Assembly (NCBI RefSeq): GCF_025362435.1 | Contig: NZ_JANYGL010000163.1 | Span: 1 to 35,575 of the forward strand | Length of the DNA: 35,575 nt | Direction of reading: 5' to 3' | Source of the DNA: Polymorphobacter sp. | GTDB taxonomy: Bacteria; Pseudomonadota; Alphaproteobacteria; Sphingomonadales; Sphingomonadaceae | Shown here: in pieces, positions 1-8,306 of the stretch | Layout: each line of letters opens with the position of its first letter | Numbering within the stretch: position 1 is the stretch's first letter | Notes under the pieces: model-generated | The model's database searches: none | What the model was told of the DNA's origin: nothing | What the model saw: only the letters and a program-made list of their open reading frames with translations | Program-made: the position numbers and the translations under genes

Positions 1-2099
1 GTCAGCCGTCCGTCGTCGAGCACCTGGAGCAGGACGTTGAAGACGTCGGCGTGCGCCTTCTCGACCTCGTCGAACAGGATCACCTGGTACGGCCGGCGGC
101 GCACCGCCTCGGTCAGGACGCCGCCCTCGTCATAGCCGACATAGCCCGGGGGCGCGCCGATCAGGCGGCTGACCGAGTGCTTCTCCATGAATTCGCTCAT
201 GTCGAGGCGGACCATCGCTGCAGGGTCGTCGAACAGGAAGTTGGCGAGCGACTTGGTCAGCTCGGTCTTGCCGACTCCCGTCGGCCCGAGGAACAGGAAG
301 CTGCCGAGCGGCCGGTTCGGGTCCTGCAACCCGGCGCGGGCGCGGCGGACCGCCGACGAAACCGCGTGGATCGCGTCGTCCTGCCCGATCACCGAGTGGC
401 GTAGTGCGTCCTCCATGCCGAGCAGTTTCTCGCGCTCACCCTCCATCATCCGGTCGACCGGGATCCCGGTCCAGCGCGACACGACCCCTGCGATATCCTC
501 CGAGGTGACTTCCTCCTTGAGCATCGCCGACGCGGTCACCGCCTCGGCCTCGACCAGCTGGCGTTCCAAATCGGGGACGGTGCCGTAGGTCAGCTCGCCG
601 GCGCGGGCGTAGTTGCCGCTGCGCTGCGCCTGCTCGACTTCGAGTCGCGCGGCGTCGAGCGCTTCCTTGATCTTGGTCGCGCTCGCCAGCTTTTCCTTGT
701 CGGCCTGCCAGCGCGCGGTCAGCGTCGACGACTGCTCCTCGAGTCCGGCGAGTTCGGTTTCGAGCGTCGCCAGCCGCTCCTTCGACGCGGCGTCGGTCTC
801 GCGCTTCAGCGCCTCGCGCTCGATCTTGAGGCGCATCGTCCGCCGGTCGAGGTTCTCGATTTCCTCGGGCTTCGACTCGACCTCCATCCGCAGCCGCGAC
901 GCCGCCTCGTCCATCAGGTCGATCGCCTTGTCGGGGAGGAAGCGGTCGGCGATGTAGCGGTTCGACAGCGTCGCCGCGGCGACGATCGCGCCGTCGGTGA
1001 TGCGGACGCCGTGGTGGAGCTCGTATTTCTCTTTGAGCCCGCGCAGGATCGAGATCGTGTCGGCGACGGTCGGTTCGCCGACGACGACGGGCTGGAAGCG
1101 GCGTTCGAGCGCGGCATCCTTCTCGATATATTTGCGATATTCGTCGAGCGTCGTCGCGCCGATGCAGTGGAGTTCGCCGCGCGCGAGGGCGGGCTTGAGC
1201 AGGTTCGACGCGTCCATCGCGCCCTCGCCCTTGCCCGCGCCGACGAGCTGGTGGACCTCGTCGATGAACATCAGCACGTCGGAGTTCTCGGCGCGGACCT
1301 CGTCGAGCACCGCCTTCAACCGCTCCTCGAACTCGCCGCGATACTTCGCGCCCGCAATCAGCGCGCCCATGTCGAGCGACATCAGGCGCTTGTCCTTGAT
1401 CCCGTCGGGGACGTCGCCGTTGGCGATGCGCAGCGCGAGGCCCTCGACGATCGCGGTCTTGCCGACGCCGGGCTCGCCGATCAGGACCGGGTTGTTCTTG
1501 GTCCGGCGGGCAAGGACCTGGATCGTCCGGCGGATTTCCTCGTCGCGGCCGATGACCGGGTCGAGCTTGCCGTCGCGCGCCGCCTGCGTCAGGTCGCGGG
1601 CGTATTTCTTGAGCGCGTCGAACCCCGCCTCGGCGTTGGCACTGTCGGCGGTCCGGCCCTTGCGGGCGGTGTCGATCGCGGCGTTGAGGGTCGTCGCGGT
1701 CACCCCGGCGGAGGCAAGCGCCTTGCCGGCCGCCGTCGTCGTCGCCAGCGCGATCGCCATTAGGATGCGCTCGACGGGGACGAACGAGTCCTTCGCCTTG
1801 GTCGCGACCGCCTCGGCCGAATCGAGAATGCGGACGGTATCGTTGTCCCATGCGAGCTGCTGCGCGCCGCTCCCCGAGACCTTGGCGATCTTGGCGAGGG
1901 CGAGGTCGGTCGCCTGGACCGCAGTCTCAGGGCGGCCGCCCGCGGCGCGGATCAGGTTCGCCGCAAGCCCCTCATCGTCGTCGAGCAGCGCCTTCAATAG
2001 GTGTTCGGGGGCGACGCGCTGGTGCTCCTCGCGGATCGCGATCGTCTGTGCCGCCTGGAGGAAACCCTTGGCGCGGTCGGTAAATTTTTCGATGTTCAT
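1..2099 (-). CDS. clpB: ATP-dependent disaggregase chaperone ClpB (3' end beyond window)
   Basis: Hsp100/AAA+ hexameric disaggregase of the cytoplasm, working with DnaK to rescue aggregated protein. About 699 codons are visible and the C-terminus runs off the left edge. The N-terminal Clp repeat domain covers roughly residues 1-145. The first AAA+ module has Walker A GEPGVGKT near residue 208 and Walker [11 protein letters not shown] charged coiled-coil middle domain follows around residues 400-525. The second AAA+ module has Walker A GPTGVGKT near residue 605, and both positions match E. coli ClpB closely. The ATG at 2099 starts [12 protein letters not shown], the usual ClpB beginning, and has AGGAG five bases upstream. 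The intact middle domain distinguishes it from ClpA or ClpC. A possible heat-shock promoter lies just upstream. Identification is very secure; only the 3' end is missing. Confidence 0.98.
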   Translation of the reverse strand, partial: MNIEKFTDRAKGFLQAAQTIAIREEHQRVAPEHLLKALLDDDEGLAANLIRAAGGRPETAVQATDLALAKIAKVSGSGAQQLAWDNDTVRILDSAEAVATKAKDSFVPVERILMAIALATTTAAGKALASAGVTATTLNAAIDTARKGRTADSANAEAGFDALKKYARDLTQAARDGKLDPVIGRDEEIRRTIQVLARRTKNNPVLIGEPGVGKTAIVEGLALRIANGDVPDGIKDKRLMSLDMGALIAGAKYRGEFEERLKAVLDEVRAENSDVLMFIDEVHQLVGAGKGEGAMDASNLLKPALARGELHCIGATTLDEYRKYIEKDAALERRFQPVVVGEPTVADTISILRGLKEKYELHHGVRITDGAIVAAATLSNRYIADRFLPDKAIDLMDEAASRLRMEVESKPEEIENLDRRTMRLKIEREALKRETDAASKERLATLETELAGLEEQSSTLTARWQADKEKLASATKIKEALDAARLEVEQAQRSGNYARAGELTYGTVPDLERQLVEAEAVTASAMLKEEVTSEDIAGVVSRWTGIPVDRMMEGEREKLLGMEDALRHSVIGQDDAIHAVSSAVRRARAGLQDPNRPLGSFLFLGPTGVGKTELTKSLANFLFDDPAAMVRLDMSEFMEKHSVSRLIGAPPGYVGYDEGGVLTEAVRRRPYQVILFDEVEKAHADVFNVLLQVLDDGRL

Positions 2100-2361
2100 G
2101 CCATCTCCTGTCCCGACGATATGGTGTGGTAATCGAGCAACACAAGGGACTTCCCCTCGCCCCAAATGGGAGAAAGGAAGGGCTGGCCGTGCGACGGCGC
2201 GGAGTGTGCCTCCGGGGTGGTCCAAAGTGGCGACTGAGCGCGGGCATGTGCGGCCTGTGTGCGCGTGGCCGCAATCGTAAAAATCGGCCAATCGAGCGAT
2301 CTACCGGCCGCCGGAAGCGCAAAACACTGCCATCCGTTCAATTTAACCGGTCAAAACCGCC
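2100..2361. other. Intergenic region upstream of clpB
   Basis: This 262-base gap lies between the end of the DNA ligase gene and the clpB start, both on the minus strand. Apart from the possible clpB promoter at its left end I see no gene. A weak hairpin just after the ligase stop (CGGT-TTTG-ACCG on the minus strand, near 2350-2360) lacks a T-run, so it is not a convincing terminator. Confidence 0.5.
2119..2146 (-). promoter_or_regulatory. Possible heat-shock (RpoH-type) promoter of clpB
   Basis: Reading the minus strand, CTTG (2146-2143) is followed after 16 bases by CACCATAT (2126-2119). This resembles the sigma-32 pattern of CTTG plus a C-rich CCAT -10 element at normal spacing. Transcription would begin about 13 bases before the clpB ATG, leaving a short leader that still holds the AGGAG site. 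clpB is a classic RpoH target. The match was found by eye and could be chance. Confidence 0.4.
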
Positions 2362-3960
2362 TCAAGTTATCATTCTCACCAAAGTCTCGATCCGGTCGGC
2401 CTCGGCAGCAGGCTTGTCTGTGCGGATCCGGGCAACCCGGGGGAAGCGCATCGACACCCCCGACTTGTGCCGGGTCGACTTGTGGAGCGAGTCGAAGGCG
2501 ACCTCGAGGACCATCGTCTTGGCGACCTCGCGGACCGGGCCGAAGCGGGCGACGGTGTTGGTCCGGACGAACTTGTCGAGCATCGCCAGCTCGGCGTCGG
2601 TGAAACCTGAATACGCCTTGCCGACGGGGAGCAGTTCGCCGCCGTCGGCGGGGTCGGCGGTCCAGCAGCCGAAGGTGTAGTCGCTGTAAAAGCTCGATCT
2701 TTTGCCGTGCCCGCGCTGCGCGTACATCATCACGCAGTCGGCCACCAACGGGTCGCGCTTCCACTTGTACCACAGCCCGGTGCGACGTCCGGCGACGTAC
2801 GGCGAACTGCGCTGCTTGAGCATCACCCCCTCGATCGCGGCGTCGCGCGCCCCGGCACGGATCTCGACGAGCGCCTCGAAATCGGTCGCCTCGATCACCG
2901 CCGACAGGTCGAAGCGGCTGGGATCGAGCTTGGGCATCACCGCCTCCAGCCGCGCCCGCCGCTCGGTCCACGGCAGGGCGCGCAGGTCCTCGCCGCCGTC
3001 GTAGAGGATGTCGTAAAGCCTTACGAACGCAGGAAACTCGGCCTGCGCCTTGGCTGTCGGAGCCTTGCGCCCGAGCCGCTGCTGGAGCGCATTGAAGCTC
3101 GCCGCGCCGCCGCCGTCGTCGAGCGCGCCCTTCTGGAAATCGCCGCGAACGAGCAGTTCGCCGTCGAGCACCGCCGGATAGTCGAACGCCGCCGCAACCT
3201 CGGGGAAGCTGCCGGTGATGTCGTCCCCAGCGCGGCTGAACAGCCGGGTTTGTCCTGCGATCTGAACGATTTGGACCCTGATGCCGTCCCACTTCCACTC
3301 GGCGGCATAGTCGGCGAGGTCGAGCTTGAGGTCCTCCAGCGGATGCGCCAGCATGAACGGGCGGAACACCGGCACCGTCCCCGGGGTCGGCTGCGCTCCT
3401 CCGGCGCCCCACGCGAACAGCTCGGGGTAGGGCGGCTTGAGCCCATGCCAGACCTCCTCGACCGCATCGACGTCGACCCCGAAGGCCAGCGCGAAAGCCG
3501 TCTTGGCAAGCCGCGCCGACACCCCGATCCGCATCGCTCCGGTCGCCAGCTTGAGCAGGGCATAGCGCCCGCTGCTGTCAAGCCGGTCCATCAATTCACG
3601 CATCGCCGCCGGGGCGTCGGCGCGGGCAAGATGCTGCAATCGCTCGACGACTTCGTTGAGGCTCGGCGGCGGGGCAGGGGGCGTCAGCGGATCGGGCCAC
3701 AGCAGCGACGCGGTCTCGGCCATGTCGCCGACATAGTCGTAACTCATCGCCAGCAGCACCGGGTCGATCCGCTCCTCGAGCAGGGTCCGAATCAGCTTGG
3801 GCTGGACCGCCTTGAGATCCAGCCCGCCGGTCAACCCGGCGAGCGCCCAGCCGCGATCGGGGTCGGGCGTCACCGCGAGATAATCGGCGATCAGCCGCAG
3901 CTTGGCATTGCGCGACCGCGTGTAGACGAGCCGGTCGAGAAGGGCGGCAAAGGCTTGCAT
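2362..3960 (-). CDS. ATP-dependent DNA ligase (cisplatin damage response / bacterial LigB-type)
   Basis: Seals nicks in duplex DNA using ATP, by lysine adenylation. The protein has 532 residues, the usual size of the alphaproteobacterial family annotated as cisplatin damage response ATP-dependent DNA ligase. An alpha-helical DNA-binding domain spans about residues 1-190. The nucleotidyltransferase motif I KWDGIR has its catalytic lysine at residue 223, and GVMLK nearer the C-terminus fits motif IV/V. An OB-fold region with KWKRDPLVADCVMMY follows. The chosen ATG at 3960 (MQAFAALLDRLVY) is the family start. The frame stays open much further upstream, but only as antisense of the neighbouring regulator gene. 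In many relatives this gene is clustered with a DEXH helicase, an exonuclease and a phosphoesterase; none is visible here. The divergent neighbour is a MerR regulator 54 bases away. Confidence 0.93.
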   Translation of the reverse strand: MQAFAALLDRLVYTRSRNAKLRLIADYLAVTPDPDRGWALAGLTGGLDLKAVQPKLIRTLLEERIDPVLLAMSYDYVGDMAETASLLWPDPLTPPAPPPSLNEVVERLQHLARADAPAAMRELMDRLDSSGRYALLKLATGAMRIGVSARLAKTAFALAFGVDVDAVEEVWHGLKPPYPELFAWGAGGAQPTPGTVPVFRPFMLAHPLEDLKLDLADYAAEWKWDGIRVQIVQIAGQTRLFSRAGDDITGSFPEVAAAFDYPAVLDGELLVRGDFQKGALDDGGGAASFNALQQRLGRKAPTAKAQAEFPAFVRLYDILYDGGEDLRALPWTERRARLEAVMPKLDPSRFDLSAVIEATDFEALVEIRAGARDAAIEGVMLKQRSSPYVAGRRTGLWYKWKRDPLVADCVMMYAQRGHGKRSSFYSDYTFGCWTADPADGGELLPVGKAYSGFTDAELAMLDKFVRTNTVARFGPVREVAKTMVLEVAFDSLHKSTRHKSGVSMRFPRVARIRTDKPAAEADRIETLVRMIT

Positions 3961-4014
3961 CGATCCTTCAACGTAGGGCGTGGCGCAACGGCCGCAAGTT
4001 TGGCATGAGGCGTG

Positions 4015-4716
4015 ATGCGTATGCGTGAACTCGAGGCGCGGAGCGGGGTCGGACGCGAGACGATCCGCTTCTACATCCGCGAAGGCCTGCTCCCCGAACC
4101 GGCGCGGGCGGCACGCAATTCGGCGTCGTATTCGGAGGCGCACGTCACCAGGCTGGTCGCGATCAAGCGGCTGCAGGAGGAGCGGTTCCTGCCGCTCGCG
4201 GTGATCCGCGGGCTGCTCGATCGCGATAGCAGCGACGCCGAACGTTGGCTCGAACCCGAGGCTTTTCCGGGGCTTGACGAGATGCTGCGGTCGCGGATCG
4301 ACCATGACGCGCCGCGGGTCGCGGTCGCCGCCGCCCTCGCCGCGTCGGGGGGAACCGCCGAGACGCTCGCCGACGCCGTGGCGAACGCGATCGTCACCGT
4401 CGATGCAGCGGGCACGATGACCGCGCGCGACGCCGCGATCCTGCGGACGCTGGGCGACCTCAACCGCATCGGCTTCAGCCGGGAGCACGGCTTCACGCCC
4501 GAGATGGTGCGGATGTATCACGACTTCATCGACTGGGTGACGACGCAGGAAATGCGCTTCTTCTTCGAGCACACTGCCGGTCAGGTCGACGAGCCCAAGG
4601 CCGCCGACATGGCCGAACTCGGCATCGGCGCGGTCAACGATTTGCTCGCGCTGATGCGGACGCGCGCGCTGCTCGCCAAGCTCGAGCGGCGGCGGACTGT
4701 GGCGAACGACCGCTAG
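4015..4716 (+). CDS. MerR-family transcriptional regulator
   Basis: DNA-binding regulator of 233 residues. The N-terminal winged helix-turn-helix is clear: MRELEARSGVGRETIRFYIREGLLP is the MerR signature, followed by YSEAHVTRLVAIKRLQEERFLPLAVIRGLL. The C-terminal 130 residues are helical and I do not recognise a ligand-binding class. No cysteine cluster of a metal sensor is present. Starts at GTG 4012, ATG 4015 and ATG 4021 are all in frame. GAGG at 4007-4010 favours 4015 or 4021. The gene diverges from the DNA ligase, so it may control that gene, itself, or both. It ends on a CTAG that also supplies the stop of the convergent outer-membrane-type gene. The inducing signal is unknown. Confidence 0.85.
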   Translation: MRMRELEARSGVGRETIRFYIREGLLPEPARAARNSASYSEAHVTRLVAIKRLQEERFLPLAVIRGLLDRDSSDAERWLEPEAFPGLDEMLRSRIDHDAPRVAVAAALAASGGTAETLADAVANAIVTVDAAGTMTARDAAILRTLGDLNRIGFSREHGFTPEMVRMYHDFIDWVTTQEMRFFFEHTAGQVDEPKAADMAELGIGAVNDLLALMRTRALLAKLERRRTVANDR

Positions 4717-5858
4717 AAGGCCGCGGCGAGCGTAATTACCGGTCCCGAACCAGGCGCGGCGTTGCCCGCGATGCGGAAACGGTAATCTGCGGACAGGCTA
4801 AGCCGCGCATTTCGCGCCGTCACGCCGGGTCCGAGATCGAGCCGATCGACAGTGTTGCCGCGACCCGACTGGACGCTCGCCCATCCGCCGAAACCGGGGC
4901 CGAAGGCGATGCCGTGGCGGCGGATCGTGGCCCCGGCATGCGCTTGCGCCGCAGCGTATGCGACCGGCCCGACGGCACCGGCTTCGCCATACACCGAGGC
5001 GTCGATGGCACCCGCGGTCCGGCTCAGCCCCCCGGCGAGCCGCACTGCCCAATCGCCTCGCGCCGCCGGGCTGACGGGGACAAGGCGTTCGGCGGCAACG
5101 GTGACGCCGGTGAACGGGTGCCACGCGACCCCGACCGCGGCGAGAGCGCTGCGGCCGCTGTCATCGTGGGCGATCGTCCCGCGCAGCGTCACCGCCAGCG
5201 GCCGGGGAGCGAGCGGGTCGGGGGCCCATGCCAAGGCGACGCCGCTCTGGCCGCCGCCGAGGACGGGGGCGACCGCTACGGCGGGACCCCCGCCCGAGCG
5301 GACGATGCTGTAGGCGCTGCCCGACCAGCGGCGGGTCAGCGCGTCGCGCTCCGCGCGCCATGCCGCCGATCGCGGGTCGGCGCCCTCGGCCAGCGCCGCG
5401 TCGAACAGCCGGGCTGCGCCGCGCCGATCGCCGGCGGAGAGCCGGGTGTAAGCCGCGGTCGCGTAGTCGCCGGCGGGGGTCCCGGTGGGGATCGTGCTGG
5501 GCTGTTGCCGAGGCTTTGGCGGCTCTGTTGCGGCGAGCGGGGCGACCGCGTTCTCGATAGCGGGTTCGACATCGGCGGCTGGCGGAACGAACGCTCTTTT
5601 GGTCGGCGGCAAAGGCGGGTACCTGGTCGGGCGTACGGGTATTGGCTCTGGCGTAAAAGCGCTCTGGATCGCCGACGCGGTCCTCGTTCTCCGTCTCGAT
5701 GCCGATGCGGCCACTACGGCGTTCGACGTCCCCTCAGCCGCAACAATCGCCGCATCGAAGGCGGCACGCATCGCCGGAGCGCGGTACGTCACCCACAGCA
5801 CGATCAGCAGCGCCCCCCCGCGCAGGGCACGCGTCGGATGCCCCGTGGTCGTCCGCAT
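4713..5858 (-). CDS. NfrA-like outer-membrane protein (short form)
   Basis: Probable surface or outer-membrane partner of the adjacent glycosyltransferase. The protein has 381 residues: a hydrophobic N-terminus (about residues 14-32), a Pro/Ala-rich linker, a short TPR-like helical stretch near residues 130-165, then a C-terminal region of alternating beta-strand character ending in ITLAAAF, as beta-barrel proteins do (terminal Phe). This resembles the C-terminal domain of NfrA, the phage N4 adsorption protein of E. coli, which is about 990 residues. The present version therefore lacks most of the TPR array. The start overlaps the upstream glycosyltransferase stop (TGATG; a GTG three bases earlier is also possible), showing translational coupling. 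The NfrA relationship rests on the C-terminal pattern and on the neighbour, so it is moderately sure. Confidence 0.62.
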   Translation of the reverse strand: MRTTTGHPTRALRGGALLIVLWVTYRAPAMRAAFDAAIVAAEGTSNAVVAASASRRRTRTASAIQSAFTPEPIPVRPTRYPPLPPTKRAFVPPAADVEPAIENAVAPLAATEPPKPRQQPSTIPTGTPAGDYATAAYTRLSAGDRRGAARLFDAALAEGADPRSAAWRAERDALTRRWSGSAYSIVRSGGGPAVAVAPVLGGGQSGVALAWAPDPLAPRPLAVTLRGTIAHDDSGRSALAAVGVAWHPFTGVTVAAERLVPVSPAARGDWAVRLAGGLSRTAGAIDASVYGEAGAVGPVAYAAAQAHAGATIRRHGIAFGPGFGGWASVQSGRGNTVDRLDLGPGVTARNARLSLSADYRFRIAGNAAPGSGPVITLAAAF

Positions 5859-7246
5859 CACTCGACCGGCACGGTAAACTTATGCGTTGTCTTGTCCCAC
5901 GCCGGTGCTTCGAGACCGGCACGGATGCGGGCGTAACGCTGGAGCGCGCGCGTTGCGGCGACCGCGTTGATCGCGTTGCCGATGACCGTTCGTGGGATCG
6001 CGCGCGCGCCTTCGCGCCAGCCGTGCGTCGCCGCGGTGAACGAGGCGCGCAAGCCGAGCCGCCAGCCTAGCGCGAGCCCGTTGGTCCACAACAGCATGCC
6101 GATAAGCGAGTGCGGTGCGACCAGCGGCTCGAAGCGGAGCGCGGCGGGGACGACTTCGCCGACGGTCGTGTCGGCGATGACCATCGCCACCGCGACGTAG
6201 CCGAACACCGTCAGGAATGGCGCGACGATCGACTTGCGATCGCGCAGCAGCATGTAGTGGTCGGCGAGGCCGCCATGCCAGCCGATCCGGTCCCAGCCGC
6301 TGAGCGCAATGCCGAGCAGCCAGCGGGTTTTTTGCCGGACCGCCGTCTCGAACGTCGCCGGGAAATGCTCGCGCGTCGCGACTGTGCGCCCGCGGGCGAA
6401 GCCGGGGATGCGGACCAGCGCGCTGCGATGCCCGAGCGCCGCGACCTTCATGCCAAGTTCATAATCTTCGGTCATGCAGGCGGGGTCGAACGGGCTGTCC
6501 GCGTCTCCCGCAATGATGCCAAGGACATCGCGGTCGACCGCGCAGGCGACGCCAGCGCTCGGCACGGCCGCGCCCAGCGCGCCGCGGACGATGATGTCCT
6601 TGCCGTGCGACTCGGCGAACTCGTCGAGGTAATGGCCGCTGACCCAGCGCGATCCCGGGTCGACCAGCGGAATGACGGGAAGCTGGACCATCGCGAGACC
6701 GGGAATGAGGTGGTCGAAGACGCGGAGTTCGTGGCGGTCGACGACGTCCTCGGCATCGTGGAAGACGAGCGCCTTGAAGCGGATCGACGCGTCGATCTCA
6801 TGAGCGACGACGGCGCGCCACAGGTGGTTGAGGCAGTCGGCCTTGGTCGTCGGGCCATCACGCGCGCAGATTACGGTGGCAATCCTGGGATCGGCGACCG
6901 ACATCACCGCCGCTAGCGTCCCCGGATCGTTCGGATAAACACCGACGAAGACACGGTAACGCGTGTGGTCGAGCCGCGTCGTCAGGCTGCGAAGCATCGG
7001 GGCGATGACCGCGGCTTCGTCCCACGCCGGCACGACGATCGCCATCCAGCCGCTGCCGGCGGGAAGGTCGGCTGCCGGCAACGGGGTTATTCCCAGCGCG
7101 CGCCGTCGCAGCGAAATAGTGAGGTACATCAGGTCGATCGCGCAATCATCGACGGTCGACGCGGCGATGCCGATGGCGGCAAGCACCAGCACTTCGCGGG
7201 TCGCGACGTGCCACGCGGCGGCGATAAGCATGAGCCCCCCGGCCAT
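5858..7246 (-). CDS. NfrB-like family 2 glycosyltransferase, inner membrane
   Basis: Processive-type GT2 enzyme of 462 residues expected to polymerise or export a surface glycan. A hydrophobic N-terminal segment covers about residues 4-30 (and 35-45). The GT-A domain carries IVVPAWDEA near 70, HDAEDVV at 163-169, TEDYELG at 259-265 and QKTRWLLGI at 305-313, the acceptor-site motifs of this family. Further membrane segments lie near 335-360 and 375-400. The C-terminus WDKTTHKF matches the end of the NfrB catalytic region. E. coli NfrB (about 745 residues) continues into a c-di-GMP-binding MshEN domain, which is absent here. The start at 7246 has no clear Shine-Dalgarno, and an ATG at 7231 (residue 6) is an alternative. 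Coupled to the NfrA-like gene downstream. The sugar substrate cannot be told. Confidence 0.8.
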   Translation of the reverse strand: MAGGLMLIAAAWHVATREVLVLAAIGIAASTVDDCAIDLMYLTISLRRRALGITPLPAADLPAGSGWMAIVVPAWDEAAVIAPMLRSLTTRLDHTRYRVFVGVYPNDPGTLAAVMSVADPRIATVICARDGPTTKADCLNHLWRAVVAHEIDASIRFKALVFHDAEDVVDRHELRVFDHLIPGLAMVQLPVIPLVDPGSRWVSGHYLDEFAESHGKDIIVRGALGAAVPSAGVACAVDRDVLGIIAGDADSPFDPACMTEDYELGMKVAALGHRSALVRIPGFARGRTVATREHFPATFETAVRQKTRWLLGIALSGWDRIGWHGGLADHYMLLRDRKSIVAPFLTVFGYVAVAMVIADTTVGEVVPAALRFEPLVAPHSLIGMLLWTNGLALGWRLGLRASFTAATHGWREGARAIPRTVIGNAINAVAATRALQRYARIRAGLEAPAWDKTTHKFTVPVE

Positions 7247-7257
7247 GCGGTCAGTCG

Positions 7258-7278
7258 GGCGGGCCGAGGTGGCCCGCC
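7258..7278. repeat. 8-bp perfect inverted repeat in the nfrB-like/thyA divergent region
   Basis: GGCGGGCC (7258-7265), five bases, then GGCCCGCC (7271-7278). It lies 12 bases before the glycosyltransferase start, so it is either a stable hairpin in that leader or an operator shared with divergent thyA. No T-run follows, so it is not a typical terminator. Confidence 0.6.
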
Positions 7279-7367
7279 GTGATTATGTGCAGTACGCTAT
7301 CCCCGACGATGGCCGATCGATGCGATAGACCATTAAGGTACCGTAACGACATTCGCGACAGAGAGCC

Positions 7368-8294
7368 ATGCCAAGCCCCCATCCCGAGCAGCAATATCTC
7401 AGCCTGATGGCGCGCGTCTGGGCCGAGGGCGACCTCCGCGTCGACCGGACGGGGGTCGGCACGCGGTCGCTGTTCGGCGAAACGATGCGCTTCGACCTGT
7501 CGGGCGACGCGGTGCCGCTGCTGACGACCAAGCGGGTGTTCTGGAAGACCGCGACCCGCGAGATGCTGTGGTTTCTCAGCGGCGTGACCAACATCCGGCC
7601 GCTGGTCGAGCAGGGGGTTCACATCTGGACCGACTGGCCGCTGGCGCGGCACAACCGTGAGACCGGGATGGTGCTGTCCCGCGACGAGTTCGAGGCGCGG
7701 CTGCTCGGCGATGACGACTTTGCGGAAGCGTGGGGCGATCTTGGCCCGGTTTATGGCAAGCAGTGGGTCGACTGGCCGACCTTCGAAGCAGCCGGCGACG
7801 GTCACTTCCGGCAAGGTCCCGGGATCAACCAGATCGCCGCGCTGGTCGACGGGCTGCGCCACAACCCGGCGTCACGGCGGCACATCTTCACCGGCTGGAA
7901 CGTCGCCGAGCTCGACCGCATGGCGCTGCCGCCGTGTCACATGACGTACCAGTTCCACGTCGCCGACGGCAGGCTGTCGGGGATGCTGTGGCAGCGGTCG
8001 TGCGACCTCGGCCTCGGCTTCGCCTTCAACGTCTTCGCGGCATCGCTGCTGATCCGCATGCTGGCGCAGCAGTGCGATCTCGAGCCGGGAGAACTGGTCT
8101 GGTCGGGGGGCGACTGCCACCTTTATCTCAACCACGAGGCGCTGGTCGCCGAGCAGCTCAGCCGGACGCCGGCGGGCACGCCGAAGCTGCGGCTGTTGCG
8201 GCGCCCCGCGACGATCTTCGACTATGCGATCGACGATTTCGAAGTGTACGACTACGCCCCGCAGTCGCATATCGCCGCGCCGGTCGCGGTCTGA
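7368..8294 (+). CDS. thyA: Thymidylate synthase ThyA
   Basis: Methylates dUMP to dTMP with methylene-tetrahydrofolate, producing dihydrofolate. The protein has 308 residues, longer than the 264 of E. coli because of an extra segment around residues 88-140 (ARHNRETGMVLSRDEFEARL and following), as in the long-form enzymes. Diagnostic motifs are DRTGVGTRSLFG, the catalytic cysteine C190 in LPPCHMTYQF, QRSCDLGLGFAFN, and GDCHLYLNH. The ATG at 7368 gives the usual N-terminus; its Shine-Dalgarno is weak. It is first in a run with a DUF885 gene (12 bases later) and folA, which recycles the dihydrofolate that ThyA makes. Highly secure. Confidence 0.98.
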   Translation: MPSPHPEQQYLSLMARVWAEGDLRVDRTGVGTRSLFGETMRFDLSGDAVPLLTTKRVFWKTATREMLWFLSGVTNIRPLVEQGVHIWTDWPLARHNRETGMVLSRDEFEARLLGDDDFAEAWGDLGPVYGKQWVDWPTFEAAGDGHFRQGPGINQIAALVDGLRHNPASRRHIFTGWNVAELDRMALPPCHMTYQFHVADGRLSGMLWQRSCDLGLGFAFNVFAASLLIRMLAQQCDLEPGELVWSGGDCHLYLNHEALVAEQLSRTPAGTPKLRLLRRPATIFDYAIDDFEVYDYAPQSHIAAPVAV

Positions 8295-8306
8295 GGGGAG
8301 TTCGCC

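Noticed and set aside
3961-4572. N-terminal extension of the DNA ligase frame
   Set aside because: The extension is antisense to the MerR gene and lacks a ribosome-binding site; the ligase family begins at MQAFAALLDRL (3960).
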